A stretch of DNA of 11,528 bases, taken from the NCBI GenBank assembly GCA_030530185.1, contig JAUMVL010000044.1:1-11528 (forward strand). The letters are read 5' to 3'. Below the pieces are notes generated by a model that saw only the letters and a program-made list of their open reading frames with translations, did no database searches and was not told where the DNA came from. The position numbers and the translations under genes are program-made. The stretch is from Clostridia bacterium (GTDB taxonomy: Bacteria; Bacillota; Clostridia; Christensenellales; CAG-138). Each line of letters opens with the position of its first letter. Within the stretch, counting starts at the first letter, position 1. Of the stretch, positions 5,959 to 11,528 are shown one piece after another.

Positions 5959-7935
5959 TTACTTTGCCGCTTCGATGGCGGCGTCAATCGCCGCATGGTC
6001 CTCGGCATCGGCTTCCTGATGCTCCCAGGCAGCGGGATCGACTCCCTTCTTAAGGGAGAACTCATCGTAGTTCTTGAGCGGGTTCGCAAGCGTCCAGGTC
6101 ACCGGGTCGCCTTCCGCAAAGACGACGTAGACTTCCATCGCGGCGAGCTTGGCGGCGTCCGCCTTGACGACGACGATCGTTTCATGATCGGCGGCGTCCT
6201 TTTCCTTGTCCTGCGTGGGCAGAGGAGCGGCCAGCAGGTTGTTGCCCTTGTCCTCACCGACCGGGTAGATATACAACTCGTTGATCGCAACGCCGGTCTT
6301 GTTCTTCACGTTCAGACCGATTGCGGCCGCTTCGGCTGCGGGTTCGGCGGCAGGCTCGGCTGCGGCTTCGATCGGCGCAAAGTCTACGCCGTCGGTGGAA
6401 ACGCCCGCTGCGGCGACCGCGTCCATTGCGGCCATATCTTCCGCATCATCGCTGACCTTCTGCTTGAATTCATCCGCCTTGACGGTGAATACCGTATAAT
6501 CCTCGAGTGCCTTCAGCTCGTAATCGGTTTCGGTCTCATCCGCATAGCGAATCTTCAGCGTCATGGCGTCGAGCTTCGCCGTCTCACGGAACACATACGC
6601 AAATACTTCATGCGGCTTGCCTTCGACGGACTCATCCTCGGTCGGGATATTGCCTTCGACAACGGTCTTGAAGATGTTCTTGCCCTTGTCCTCCCCGTTC
6701 GGGAACAGATAGACCTTGTAGATTTCCTTGCCGGACTTGTTCTTGAGCATCAGGTGGAGCCCGGTGTAGCCTTCGGGAACGGCAGCAGCTTCGGCAGCGG
6801 GTTCGGCGGCAGCTTCACCGGTCACGGCGAACGGAACGGCAGCCTTCACGAGTTCGACGAGCGCGTCTTCGGAGGCAGCATCGCGCGCGGGAGCGCCCTC
6901 GTAAGTCGGATACCAGGCATCCGCCGGAACGCCGATTTCGTTGATCTCTCTTGCGAGACGCTCATCCATCGGCATACCGTAGTCGTCGTCCGTGCCGTCG
7001 TCGTATGCGATCTTCCATCCGTCGGGATCGATGCCCTTCAGGGAGATCTCGTTGAGCTGATGGCCGTCGCCGTCGGGCTTGAACCACTCGTCTACAGAAC
7101 CGGTCAGGGTCGTGCCGTCGTCAAATACGAGGTCGATCATGTAGTTCTCGGCTTCGGGACGGAGGAAGAAACTGAAGACATACTTGCCGCCCTCTTTGGC
7201 CTTGCCGGGTGCCCAGCTTTCAAACTGGGTGCCGTCTGCGGTGTAGAGGTACTTGACCAGGTTGTTGTATGCCTTGGGATCGCCGCCCTCTTCATAGAAG
7301 TAGAATTCGGTGATGTTCTTTTCGGTCTTGTTCTTGATCTCGGCAGCAACCTCGACATAACCCGGATAGAAGTGGTCCGCGGTCTTGCCGACGGCAGCGA
7401 CCAGATCCATCGCGGCACGGTCGTCGGCGCCGTCCTCATTCTCATGCTCCCACTGGGAAACATCGGTGCCCTTCTTCATCGACAGCTTGTCGTACATGGC
7501 GAGCTGACCGACCTGCCAGGTCGCGTTGGTGCCGTCTTCGAAGACAGCCAGGACTTCCATTTCGGCGCCTTCCGGTCGGACGATGTAGATGTTCTTTTCG
7601 TAATTGTCGCCGTCGACATCCTTGTCCTTCCAGCCCTTGGCAACGACGCTGTTGCCCTTGTCCTCACCGGCCGGATAGATGTACAGCTCATCGATCGTGA
7701 CGCCGGTCTTGTTCTTGATGTTCAGAGCAACACCGACATACTTGGCTTCGGCAACTGCGGGCGCGGGCTCCGCCGCCGGCTCTTCCGCTTTTGCCGGTTC
7801 CTCGGCCTTCGGCGCCTCAGCCGCGGGGGCTTCAGCCTTCGGCTCTTCGGTGGTCGTTGCGGGCGCGGGCGTCGCACAGGCAACTACGCCAAGGACCATC
7901 ATCAAAGCCAAAACGATGGAAAGTACCTTTTTCAT
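5959..7935 (-). CDS. Lipoprotein with four tandem KNKTG/ELYIYP modules, function unknown
   Basis: This is a 658-residue lipoprotein with signal peptide MKKVLSIVLALMMVLG and lipobox VVAC (Cys20), then an Ala/Pro/Glu-rich spacer (21-64). Four related modules follow, each opening with a strand pair: NIKNKTGVTIDELYIYPAGE (72-91), EIKNKTEKNITEFYFYEEGG (199-218), MLKNKSGKEIYKVYLFPNGE (396-415) and NVKNKTGVAINELYIYPVGE (542-561). Three of the four continue as DKG(N/K) plus a hydrophobic pair. Modules end in a charged helix with a (M/I)D-x-V-like pattern (175-184, 503-509, 649-654). Modules 1 and 4 are closest. AAEPAAEAAA linkers precede modules 3 and 4. I recall similar NxTGxxIxxLYxSP modules in other bacterial exoproteins, so this looks like a known but uncharacterised beta-rich unit. 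A perfect AGGAGG six bases before the ATG suggests strong translation. It is last in the five-gene run and is followed by a strong terminator. Function unknown. Confidence 0.9.
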   Translation of the reverse strand: MKKVLSIVLALMMVLGVVACATPAPATTTEEPKAEAPAAEAPKAEEPAKAEEPAAEPAPAVAEAKYVGVALNIKNKTGVTIDELYIYPAGEDKGNSVVAKGWKDKDVDGDNYEKNIYIVRPEGAEMEVLAVFEDGTNATWQVGQLAMYDKLSMKKGTDVSQWEHENEDGADDRAAMDLVAAVGKTADHFYPGYVEVAAEIKNKTEKNITEFYFYEEGGDPKAYNNLVKYLYTADGTQFESWAPGKAKEGGKYVFSFFLRPEAENYMIDLVFDDGTTLTGSVDEWFKPDGDGHQLNEISLKGIDPDGWKIAYDDGTDDDYGMPMDERLAREINEIGVPADAWYPTYEGAPARDAASEDALVELVKAAVPFAVTGEAAAEPAAEAAAVPEGYTGLHLMLKNKSGKEIYKVYLFPNGEDKGKNIFKTVVEGNIPTEDESVEGKPHEVFAYVFRETAKLDAMTLKIRYADETETDYELKALEDYTVFTVKADEFKQKVSDDAEDMAAMDAVAAAGVSTDGVDFAPIEAAAEPAAEPAAEAAAIGLNVKNKTGVAINELYIYPVGEDKGNNLLAAPLPTQDKEKDAADHETIVVVKADAAKLAAMEVYVVFAEGDPVTWTLANPLKNYDEFSLKKGVDPAAWEHQEADAEDHAAIDAAIEAAK

Positions 7936-7947
7936 AGTGATCCTCCT
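7936..7947 (-). promoter_or_regulatory. Canonical ribosome binding site of the modular lipoprotein
   Basis: Minus-strand AGGAGG (7942-7947) is six bases before the ATG, the best match in the window to the 16S rRNA tail. It suggests high translation of this lipoprotein relative to its operon neighbours. Confidence 0.75.
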
Positions 7948-7955
7948 CTTGTTTT

Positions 7956-7981
7956 GTTATATCCACTTCGCTTGCGCGAAG
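7956..7981 (-). other. Small GNRA-loop hairpin and TATAAC box between hydrolase and lipoprotein genes
   Basis: On the minus strand CTTCGC-GCAA-GCGAAG forms a 6-base stem with a GNRA-type loop, followed by TGGATATAAC. There is no U-run, so it is not a terminator. TATAAC resembles a -10 box, but the best upstream partner (TTCTTC, 16-base spacer) is poor, so an internal promoter is only a possibility. Confidence 0.3.
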
Positions 7982-7990
7982 AATGAACCG

Positions 7991-8944
7991 TTATTCGATC
8001 GAGCAGACGATGCTGCCGTCCGATCCGATTGCGAATCGGATGCCGTTGTGCGTAGCCGCGGGCAGCGTCGGCATCGCGCGGTTTTCCGTGCAAAGCACGG
8101 TCGGTACGGCCTTTTGTACGAACGCGAGCACCTCGGCGTTCGGACGATCCTTCTTGGCCTTTTCGTTGTTCTGACACGAAATCACCGCAAAGGCGGGGTG
8201 CAGCCGGGCAAGCAGCGGCGGGGTCATCGACTTCGGATCGCCGTGATGCGGCAGCTTCAGAATGTCGCACGGAACGACCGGCTCGTCCTCCCAGTCGAAT
8301 CCGTACCGGTCGCCGGTCAGCAGCACGCTGCGCCCGGCATAGGTGAAGCGATGCATCAGGCTCGACGGATTGCGCTCCTTGGACACGCGGTAGCAAAGGT
8401 CGTGCTCCGGCGTAATCCCGTGATACAGGGCGTCGAACACGAGGGCTTGCCGCTCGATCACGTCCGCTTTGGGCAGAATCGTCGTGAGGGACAGCCGGTC
8501 CGTCAGCCGTTCCGTTTCGGCCTTGGCAAGCTCGACCGTCGTGCCGCGCGCTTTGGCAATGCGGACGAGGTCGGCGAGGATGTTCAGCATGCAGCACAGT
8601 CCGTTGATCGATTTCTCGGTGGAAACGAAGGACGGTGCAACCCACTCAGCATCTTCGGGCGGGAGGGTCAGCGTCACGAGGCGCTTTACGGGAACGTTCA
8701 TCAGAATGCGCATCGCGCCGCCGATATGGTCGATGTGCAGATGCGTCAGGATCAGAAGATCGATGGCTTTTACGCCGCGCGCTTTGAGAAAATAGATCGC
8801 TTCCTTTCGCAGGGACCCTTCGGCCGGCTCCAGATACGGACGTCCCGCATCGACAAGCACCACATAATCGGGCGCATCCGCCCGGTGCTCGACAAACAGG
8901 GTTGCGTCGCCGTCGCCGACGTTGCAAAAGAAAACTTCAAGCAT
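7991..8944 (-). CDS. Stand-alone ComEC/Rec2-like metallo-beta-lactamase-fold hydrolase
   Basis: This 317-residue protein has the metal-binding fold found at the C-terminus of the DNA-uptake protein ComEC, but without ComEC's membrane channel. Seen: an N-terminal FCNVGDGDATL strand (6-16, the ComEC-type VGQGDA equivalent), the metal motif THLHIDHIGG with His68, His70, Asp72 and His73, LLTGD with Asp212, and LPHHGD with His233 and His234, followed by a ComEC-like AVISCQNN...NAEVLAFVQ tail. All the main metal ligands are present, so it should be active. No signal peptide or membrane helix is seen, so it is probably cytoplasmic. The ATG at 8944 is chosen because AAAGGG precedes it and the fold begins at once; an upstream in-frame start at 9136 would overlap the neighbouring gene heavily. 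It lies 25 bases after the membrane-protein gene and 55 before the lipoprotein gene. Substrate unknown; a nuclease or phosphodiesterase is the best guess. Confidence 0.87.
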   Translation of the reverse strand: MLEVFFCNVGDGDATLFVEHRADAPDYVVLVDAGRPYLEPAEGSLRKEAIYFLKARGVKAIDLLILTHLHIDHIGGAMRILMNVPVKRLVTLTLPPEDAEWVAPSFVSTEKSINGLCCMLNILADLVRIAKARGTTVELAKAETERLTDRLSLTTILPKADVIERQALVFDALYHGITPEHDLCYRVSKERNPSSLMHRFTYAGRSVLLTGDRYGFDWEDEPVVPCDILKLPHHGDPKSMTPPLLARLHPAFAVISCQNNEKAKKDRPNAEVLAFVQKAVPTVLCTENRAMPTLPAATHNGIRFAIGSDGSIVCSIE

Positions 8945-8969
8945 GGATCCCTTTCCGATCGCGGGGCGA

Positions 8970-9515
8970 TCAGGTGTTGTAGTAGGAGGGGCGGGACTTG
9001 GCCTTCCGTTCCGCCGCCCGCTTTTTTTCCAGTTCCTTGTTCCAAAGCAGCCGCGCGGGGATGCCGCCTGCAAGGATCGAAAGGATTGCGGGGAAGAACA
9101 GATAGATGCAGAACATCCACATATCCGTCCAGCCATAGCCGTTCTTCCAGTCGCTCATCAAAAGCGTGGCGGGGAGCGTCAGCAGTACGAGGATGGCGAT
9201 CCAGATGTAGGCATAGTAGGCAAGCGCCTTGTGCTCTTCCTGCAAAAGGACGGCGAGCAGGATGCCGGGGACGCTGCCGATCACGGCGGTCGCAAGGTAC
9301 TGGAGCAGAATCACCCAAAGCGTCGGCTCGGGGAACCAGCGCCCGAACAGCAGGCCGGAGCCGATAAACACGGCGGCATAGACAATCGCAAGCAGAAGCC
9401 CGATTAAAAACGAATACAGCCACGCGGCGCTTTTCGGCTTTCCGGTTTCATCCAAAAAGGCGACGCGCGAGAATTCGTTGAATTTGGTTTCCAGTTTGGA
9501 CTGTTTCTTTGCCAT
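8970..9515 (-). CDS. Small four-helix membrane protein, unknown function
   Basis: I do not recognise this 181-residue protein. It has a hydrophilic, Lys-rich N-terminus (1-30, including FLDETGKPKSAA), four likely membrane helices (about 33-57, 65-91, 98-119 and 131-155) and a strongly basic C-terminal tail (158-176, KELEKKRAAERKAK), consistent with both ends inside the cell. It is too short, and lacks the EAA loop, to be an ABC permease. The ATG at 9515 is preferred because AAAGGA lies at 9522-9527 and the N-terminus MAKKQSKLETK is soluble; an in-frame extension to 9599 would overlap the end of the solute-binding protein gene. It sits 62 bases after that gene and 25 bases before the hydrolase gene, so it is probably cotranscribed with both. 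An accessory role in uptake is possible, but nothing in the sequence shows it. Confidence 0.82.
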   Translation of the reverse strand: MAKKQSKLETKFNEFSRVAFLDETGKPKSAAWLYSFLIGLLLAIVYAAVFIGSGLLFGRWFPEPTLWVILLQYLATAVIGSVPGILLAVLLQEEHKALAYYAYIWIAILVLLTLPATLLMSDWKNGYGWTDMWMFCIYLFFPAILSILAGGIPARLLWNKELEKKRAAERKAKSRPSYYNT

Positions 9516-9531
9516 GCGGATTCCTTTCGCC

Positions 9532-9559
9532 TCCCCGCAGAGCCTGCGCCCTGCGGGGA
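9532..9559 (-). other. Intercistronic hairpin before the four-helix membrane protein
   Basis: TCCCCGCAG (9532-9540) and CTGCGGGGA (9551-9559) make a 9-base GC-rich stem with a 10-base loop between the solute-binding protein and membrane-protein genes. No U-run follows, so it more likely stabilises the upstream mRNA end or lowers downstream expression than ends transcription. Its 3' arm takes in part of an extra GGAGG just upstream of the likely AAAGGA ribosome site. Confidence 0.5.
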
Positions 9560-9577
9560 AGCTGTATTGGTTCGAGG

Positions 9578-10894
9578 TTACTTTCTCCAGCCGGTCCACA
9601 GCGACCAGTAGCTCTGAATGCTCAGGTAGTAGTCGTAGATCTGCTCAAAGTCCGGGGACTTCAGGCCGACGTCGGCAAGGGCGATGCCGGATTCGGCATA
9701 GGTGACATCGTCGCGCACGGACCAGTGGCCGCGCTTGTCGAACACGGAGTAGCAGCCGCTGTTGCCGTCCTCGCCGCCGAGCATGTAGTTGATGAACAAC
9801 CGCGCACCGGCGGGGTTGTCGCAGCCCTCTACCACATACAGATAGCTTGCGGCGTTCTGCGCGGTGTAGGGCGCAAGGCCGGTGACCCACGCGATGTCCA
9901 TGCCGTTTTCACCCATGACGGCTTTGGAATTGTCGATCTTCGAAGCCGAGCAGAGGCCGAGCGTCGGTCCGTTCAGGGACTCGTGCACGGCGCTGACGAC
10001 CGAGTCGCCGCCGTCCAGTTCGGTGGACTGCATCTGCGTGAACCGCCAGAACAGCTCAACGCCCGCGTTGTCCTCCGGGAAGTATTTGAAGCCGGAGTTT
10101 TGCAGCTGGTCGGTGTAGGTGATTTCGAGGGGCTTGCCGTACTGCGCCTCATACTGCGCACGAAGCGCGTCGCTGTCGATGATCAGCTGTGCCCACAGCG
10201 CGGCATAGGAGGGCGCCTTGATGTCCTTGGTGTAGATCGTCCAGTACTGCGTGTTCTCGCCCGCGGCATTCGTGTAGGACTTGGTTTCGGGGTTATAGCC
10301 CTCGACGATATCCCACCAGCTTTGGATCGGGCAGCCGTCCGGATACAGCCGGTCGTTGTAGAACCACGGGTTGAACGTTGCGTACAGCGGCAGACCGTAG
10401 GCGAGCATATCCGGATCGATGTGCGAGCAGATCGAAGCCGGATAGTACACCGAAACGATGCCCGGCTGCACGAGATCGTTGTAGATCTCACCGGAGGAGT
10501 CCTTGACCAGCATCAGGTCCGCGTTGACGTTGCCGGTGCTGGAATCGAGTTCGATCTTGCCCTTGATCGTGTCGGTATCGCAGGAGACGTATTCGAACTC
10601 GAGGTCCGGATAATCCTTTGCGATCTTCTTCTTGGCGGTGTTGCCGTCAGCGGTCGTGGCGTAGATCTTGATGACGCCGCCCTCGGCTTTGGCCATTTCA
10701 TACAGCTCATCCATCGAAAGATGGTTCCAGTCGATGCCGTCCGCACCGACGGTGTCGATCGCGTCCACGCCGGTCTTGGGCTGATCGGCCTGCGCGTTGT
10801 TCGCAGCAGGCTGCGTCGAGGAGGCGCCGCCGGAACAGGCCATCAGCGTACCGAGCATGAGGACCGAGAGGATCACAGCCAGTATCTTTTTCAT
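9578..10894 (-). CDS. ABC transporter solute-binding lipoprotein, iron(III)-type superfamily
   Basis: This 438-residue protein would catch a solute at the outer face of the membrane and deliver it to an ABC importer. The signal peptide MKKILAVILSVLMLGT is followed by lipobox LMAC (Cys20) and a Ser/Ala/Gln-rich linker. The mature protein opens with LYEMAKAEGGVIKIYATTAD (64-83), the classic first strand and helix of the iron(III)/phosphonate/polyamine-type binding proteins, then a KKIAKDYPDLEFEYVS segment. Length is slightly above the usual 330-380 residues, mostly through the N-terminal linker and a Trp/Tyr-rich middle (about 170-235). AAAGGAAG precedes the ATG. The gene follows the ATPase by 44 bases with no terminator, so they probably form one transporter; no permease is in the window and it should lie upstream. 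Substrate cannot be assigned: iron, a polyamine or another small anion are all possible. Confidence 0.86.
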   Translation of the reverse strand: MKKILAVILSVLMLGTLMACSGGASSTQPAANNAQADQPKTGVDAIDTVGADGIDWNHLSMDELYEMAKAEGGVIKIYATTADGNTAKKKIAKDYPDLEFEYVSCDTDTIKGKIELDSSTGNVNADLMLVKDSSGEIYNDLVQPGIVSVYYPASICSHIDPDMLAYGLPLYATFNPWFYNDRLYPDGCPIQSWWDIVEGYNPETKSYTNAAGENTQYWTIYTKDIKAPSYAALWAQLIIDSDALRAQYEAQYGKPLEITYTDQLQNSGFKYFPEDNAGVELFWRFTQMQSTELDGGDSVVSAVHESLNGPTLGLCSASKIDNSKAVMGENGMDIAWVTGLAPYTAQNAASYLYVVEGCDNPAGARLFINYMLGGEDGNSGCYSVFDKRGHWSVRDDVTYAESGIALADVGLKSPDFEQIYDYYLSIQSYWSLWTGWRK

Positions 10895-10938
10895 ACGTTT
10901 ACTTCCTTTCTGCGGTATGGTCGGAAGGGGAACAAAGA

Positions 10939-11528
10939 TCAGTCGTCCACACCGGCCTTATGCTTGGTCTTTGCGAACTTGATCAGTCTTCCGGTCTCTT
11001 TATTATACACATTCATACGACCCGGATGCAAGACTACGAACACATTTTGATACATGTCATATTCCACCAATCCGGTTTGGATGGCCAGAAACTCGGTGTC
11101 TTTCACGGTCAGCGTAACGAGCGTTTCGCTGCCTGCCGGCTGGTTTGCGTACACCTCGGCGGGAACCGTGTTTTTGTGGTGCGGGTCTTCGGTGTAGATG
11201 TCGACCATTTCGGGACGGAGCCCCAGCACACAGTCGAATTCCCTGTTTTCGGGGATCTCTTCGTCGAGCTTCAGCGTGTTGTGCGGGTAGACATAGGTGC
11301 CGAACGGGCTGGTGACGGTGAGCGTATCGCCGTTGTACAGGCCCTTTGCGTCGATGAAGTTGATGCGCGGATTGCCGATAAAGTCGGCGGCCTGCAGGTC
11401 GATCGGGTTCGTGTACAGCTCGAGCGGCGTTGCGATCTGGGAGATTTCGCCCTCCTTGAACAGGGCGATCCTGGTGGACATCGTCAGCGCCTCGACCTGG
11501 TCGTGCGTGACATAGATGATCGTCGTGC
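10939..11528 (-). CDS. ABC transporter ATPase, MalK/PotA/FbpC-like, C-terminal part only
   Basis: The right edge of the window cuts this gene; 195 codons remain. The visible part begins in the last strand of the nucleotide-binding domain with IIYVTHDQVEALTMS, where the H-loop His is visible residue 8. It continues with FKEGEISQIATPLELYTNP and DFIGNPRINFI, the standard exit from the ATPase domain of the MalK/UgpC/PotA/FbpC group. A C-terminal TOBE/OB-fold regulatory domain follows (about 57-185) with GLRPEMVDI (102-110), PAEVYANQP and VLHPGRMNVYN. Walker A, Walker B and signature motifs must lie outside the window. It would power import for the solute-binding protein encoded 44 bases downstream. 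The exact substrate class cannot be read from this fragment. Confidence 0.93.
   Translation of the reverse strand, partial: TTIIYVTHDQVEALTMSTRIALFKEGEISQIATPLELYTNPIDLQAADFIGNPRINFIDAKGLYNGDTLTVTSPFGTYVYPHNTLKLDEEIPENREFDCVLGLRPEMVDIYTEDPHHKNTVPAEVYANQPAGSETLVTLTVKDTEFLAIQTGLVEYDMYQNVFVVLHPGRMNVYNKETGRLIKFAKTKHKAGVDD

Noticed and set aside
5956..7986. 676-codon open frame on the plus strand
   Set aside because: It is exactly antisense to the modular lipoprotein, has no ribosome site or recognisable domain, and is explained by the GC-rich codon use of the real gene, which leaves few stops on the other strand.
7679..9367. 562-codon open frame on the plus strand
   Set aside because: It runs antisense across three well-supported genes, and the translated product is low-complexity and Arg-rich with no family resemblance.
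9509..11050. 513-codon open frame on the plus strand
   Set aside because: It is antisense to the solute-binding protein gene and part of the ATPase gene; codon-bias shadow without its own start signals.

Overview
The window is 11.5 kb of GC-rich bacterial DNA in which all seven recognisable protein genes lie on the minus strand, so transcription runs from high to low coordinates. Shine-Dalgarno sequences (AAAGGAG, AGGAGG), lipobox-type lipoproteins, a C-terminally anchored surface protein with a basic tail, a GLUG-repeat exoprotein and a K+-dependent membrane pyrophosphatase together suggest a GC-rich anaerobic member of the Firmicutes (Clostridia, for example a gut or rumen lineage). This is inference from gene style, not a species identification.

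Layout in transcription order. At the right edge is the C-terminal part of an ABC transporter ATPase (10939-11528, cut by the window), followed by a lipoprotein solute-binding protein of the iron(III)-type superfamily (9578-10894). Next come a four-helix membrane protein of unknown function (8970-9515), a secretory-type stand-alone ComEC-like metallo-beta-lactamase-fold protein with no visible signal peptide (7991-8944), and a 658-residue lipoprotein built from four divergent copies of one module (5959-7935). Gaps of 25-63 bases with no convincing terminator make these five genes a plausible single transcription unit. A strong hairpin plus U-run (5898-5943) ends it. A 1004-residue surface phosphoesterase follows immediately (2848-5862), with GLUG beta-helix, Fn3-like and calcineurin-like domains, and so little room for its own promoter that attenuation or read-through is worth considering. 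It ends in another terminator (2768-2820).

After a roughly 460-base noncoding leader comes the membrane-bound pyrophosphatase gene (179-2308), whose residues point to a K+-dependent, Na+-type pump. The leader holds three copies of an AAACGTTT-centred repeat and several hairpins. Two terminator-like hairpins close the left edge.

Functionally, the first unit looks like nutrient uptake plus envelope proteins. The phosphoesterase would release phosphate outside the cell, and the pyrophosphatase would convert cytosolic pyrophosphate energy into an ion gradient. The link between these is only by proximity. The two items most worth following up are the modular lipoprotein and the two unexplained regulatory regions (5878-5954 and 2335-2770).
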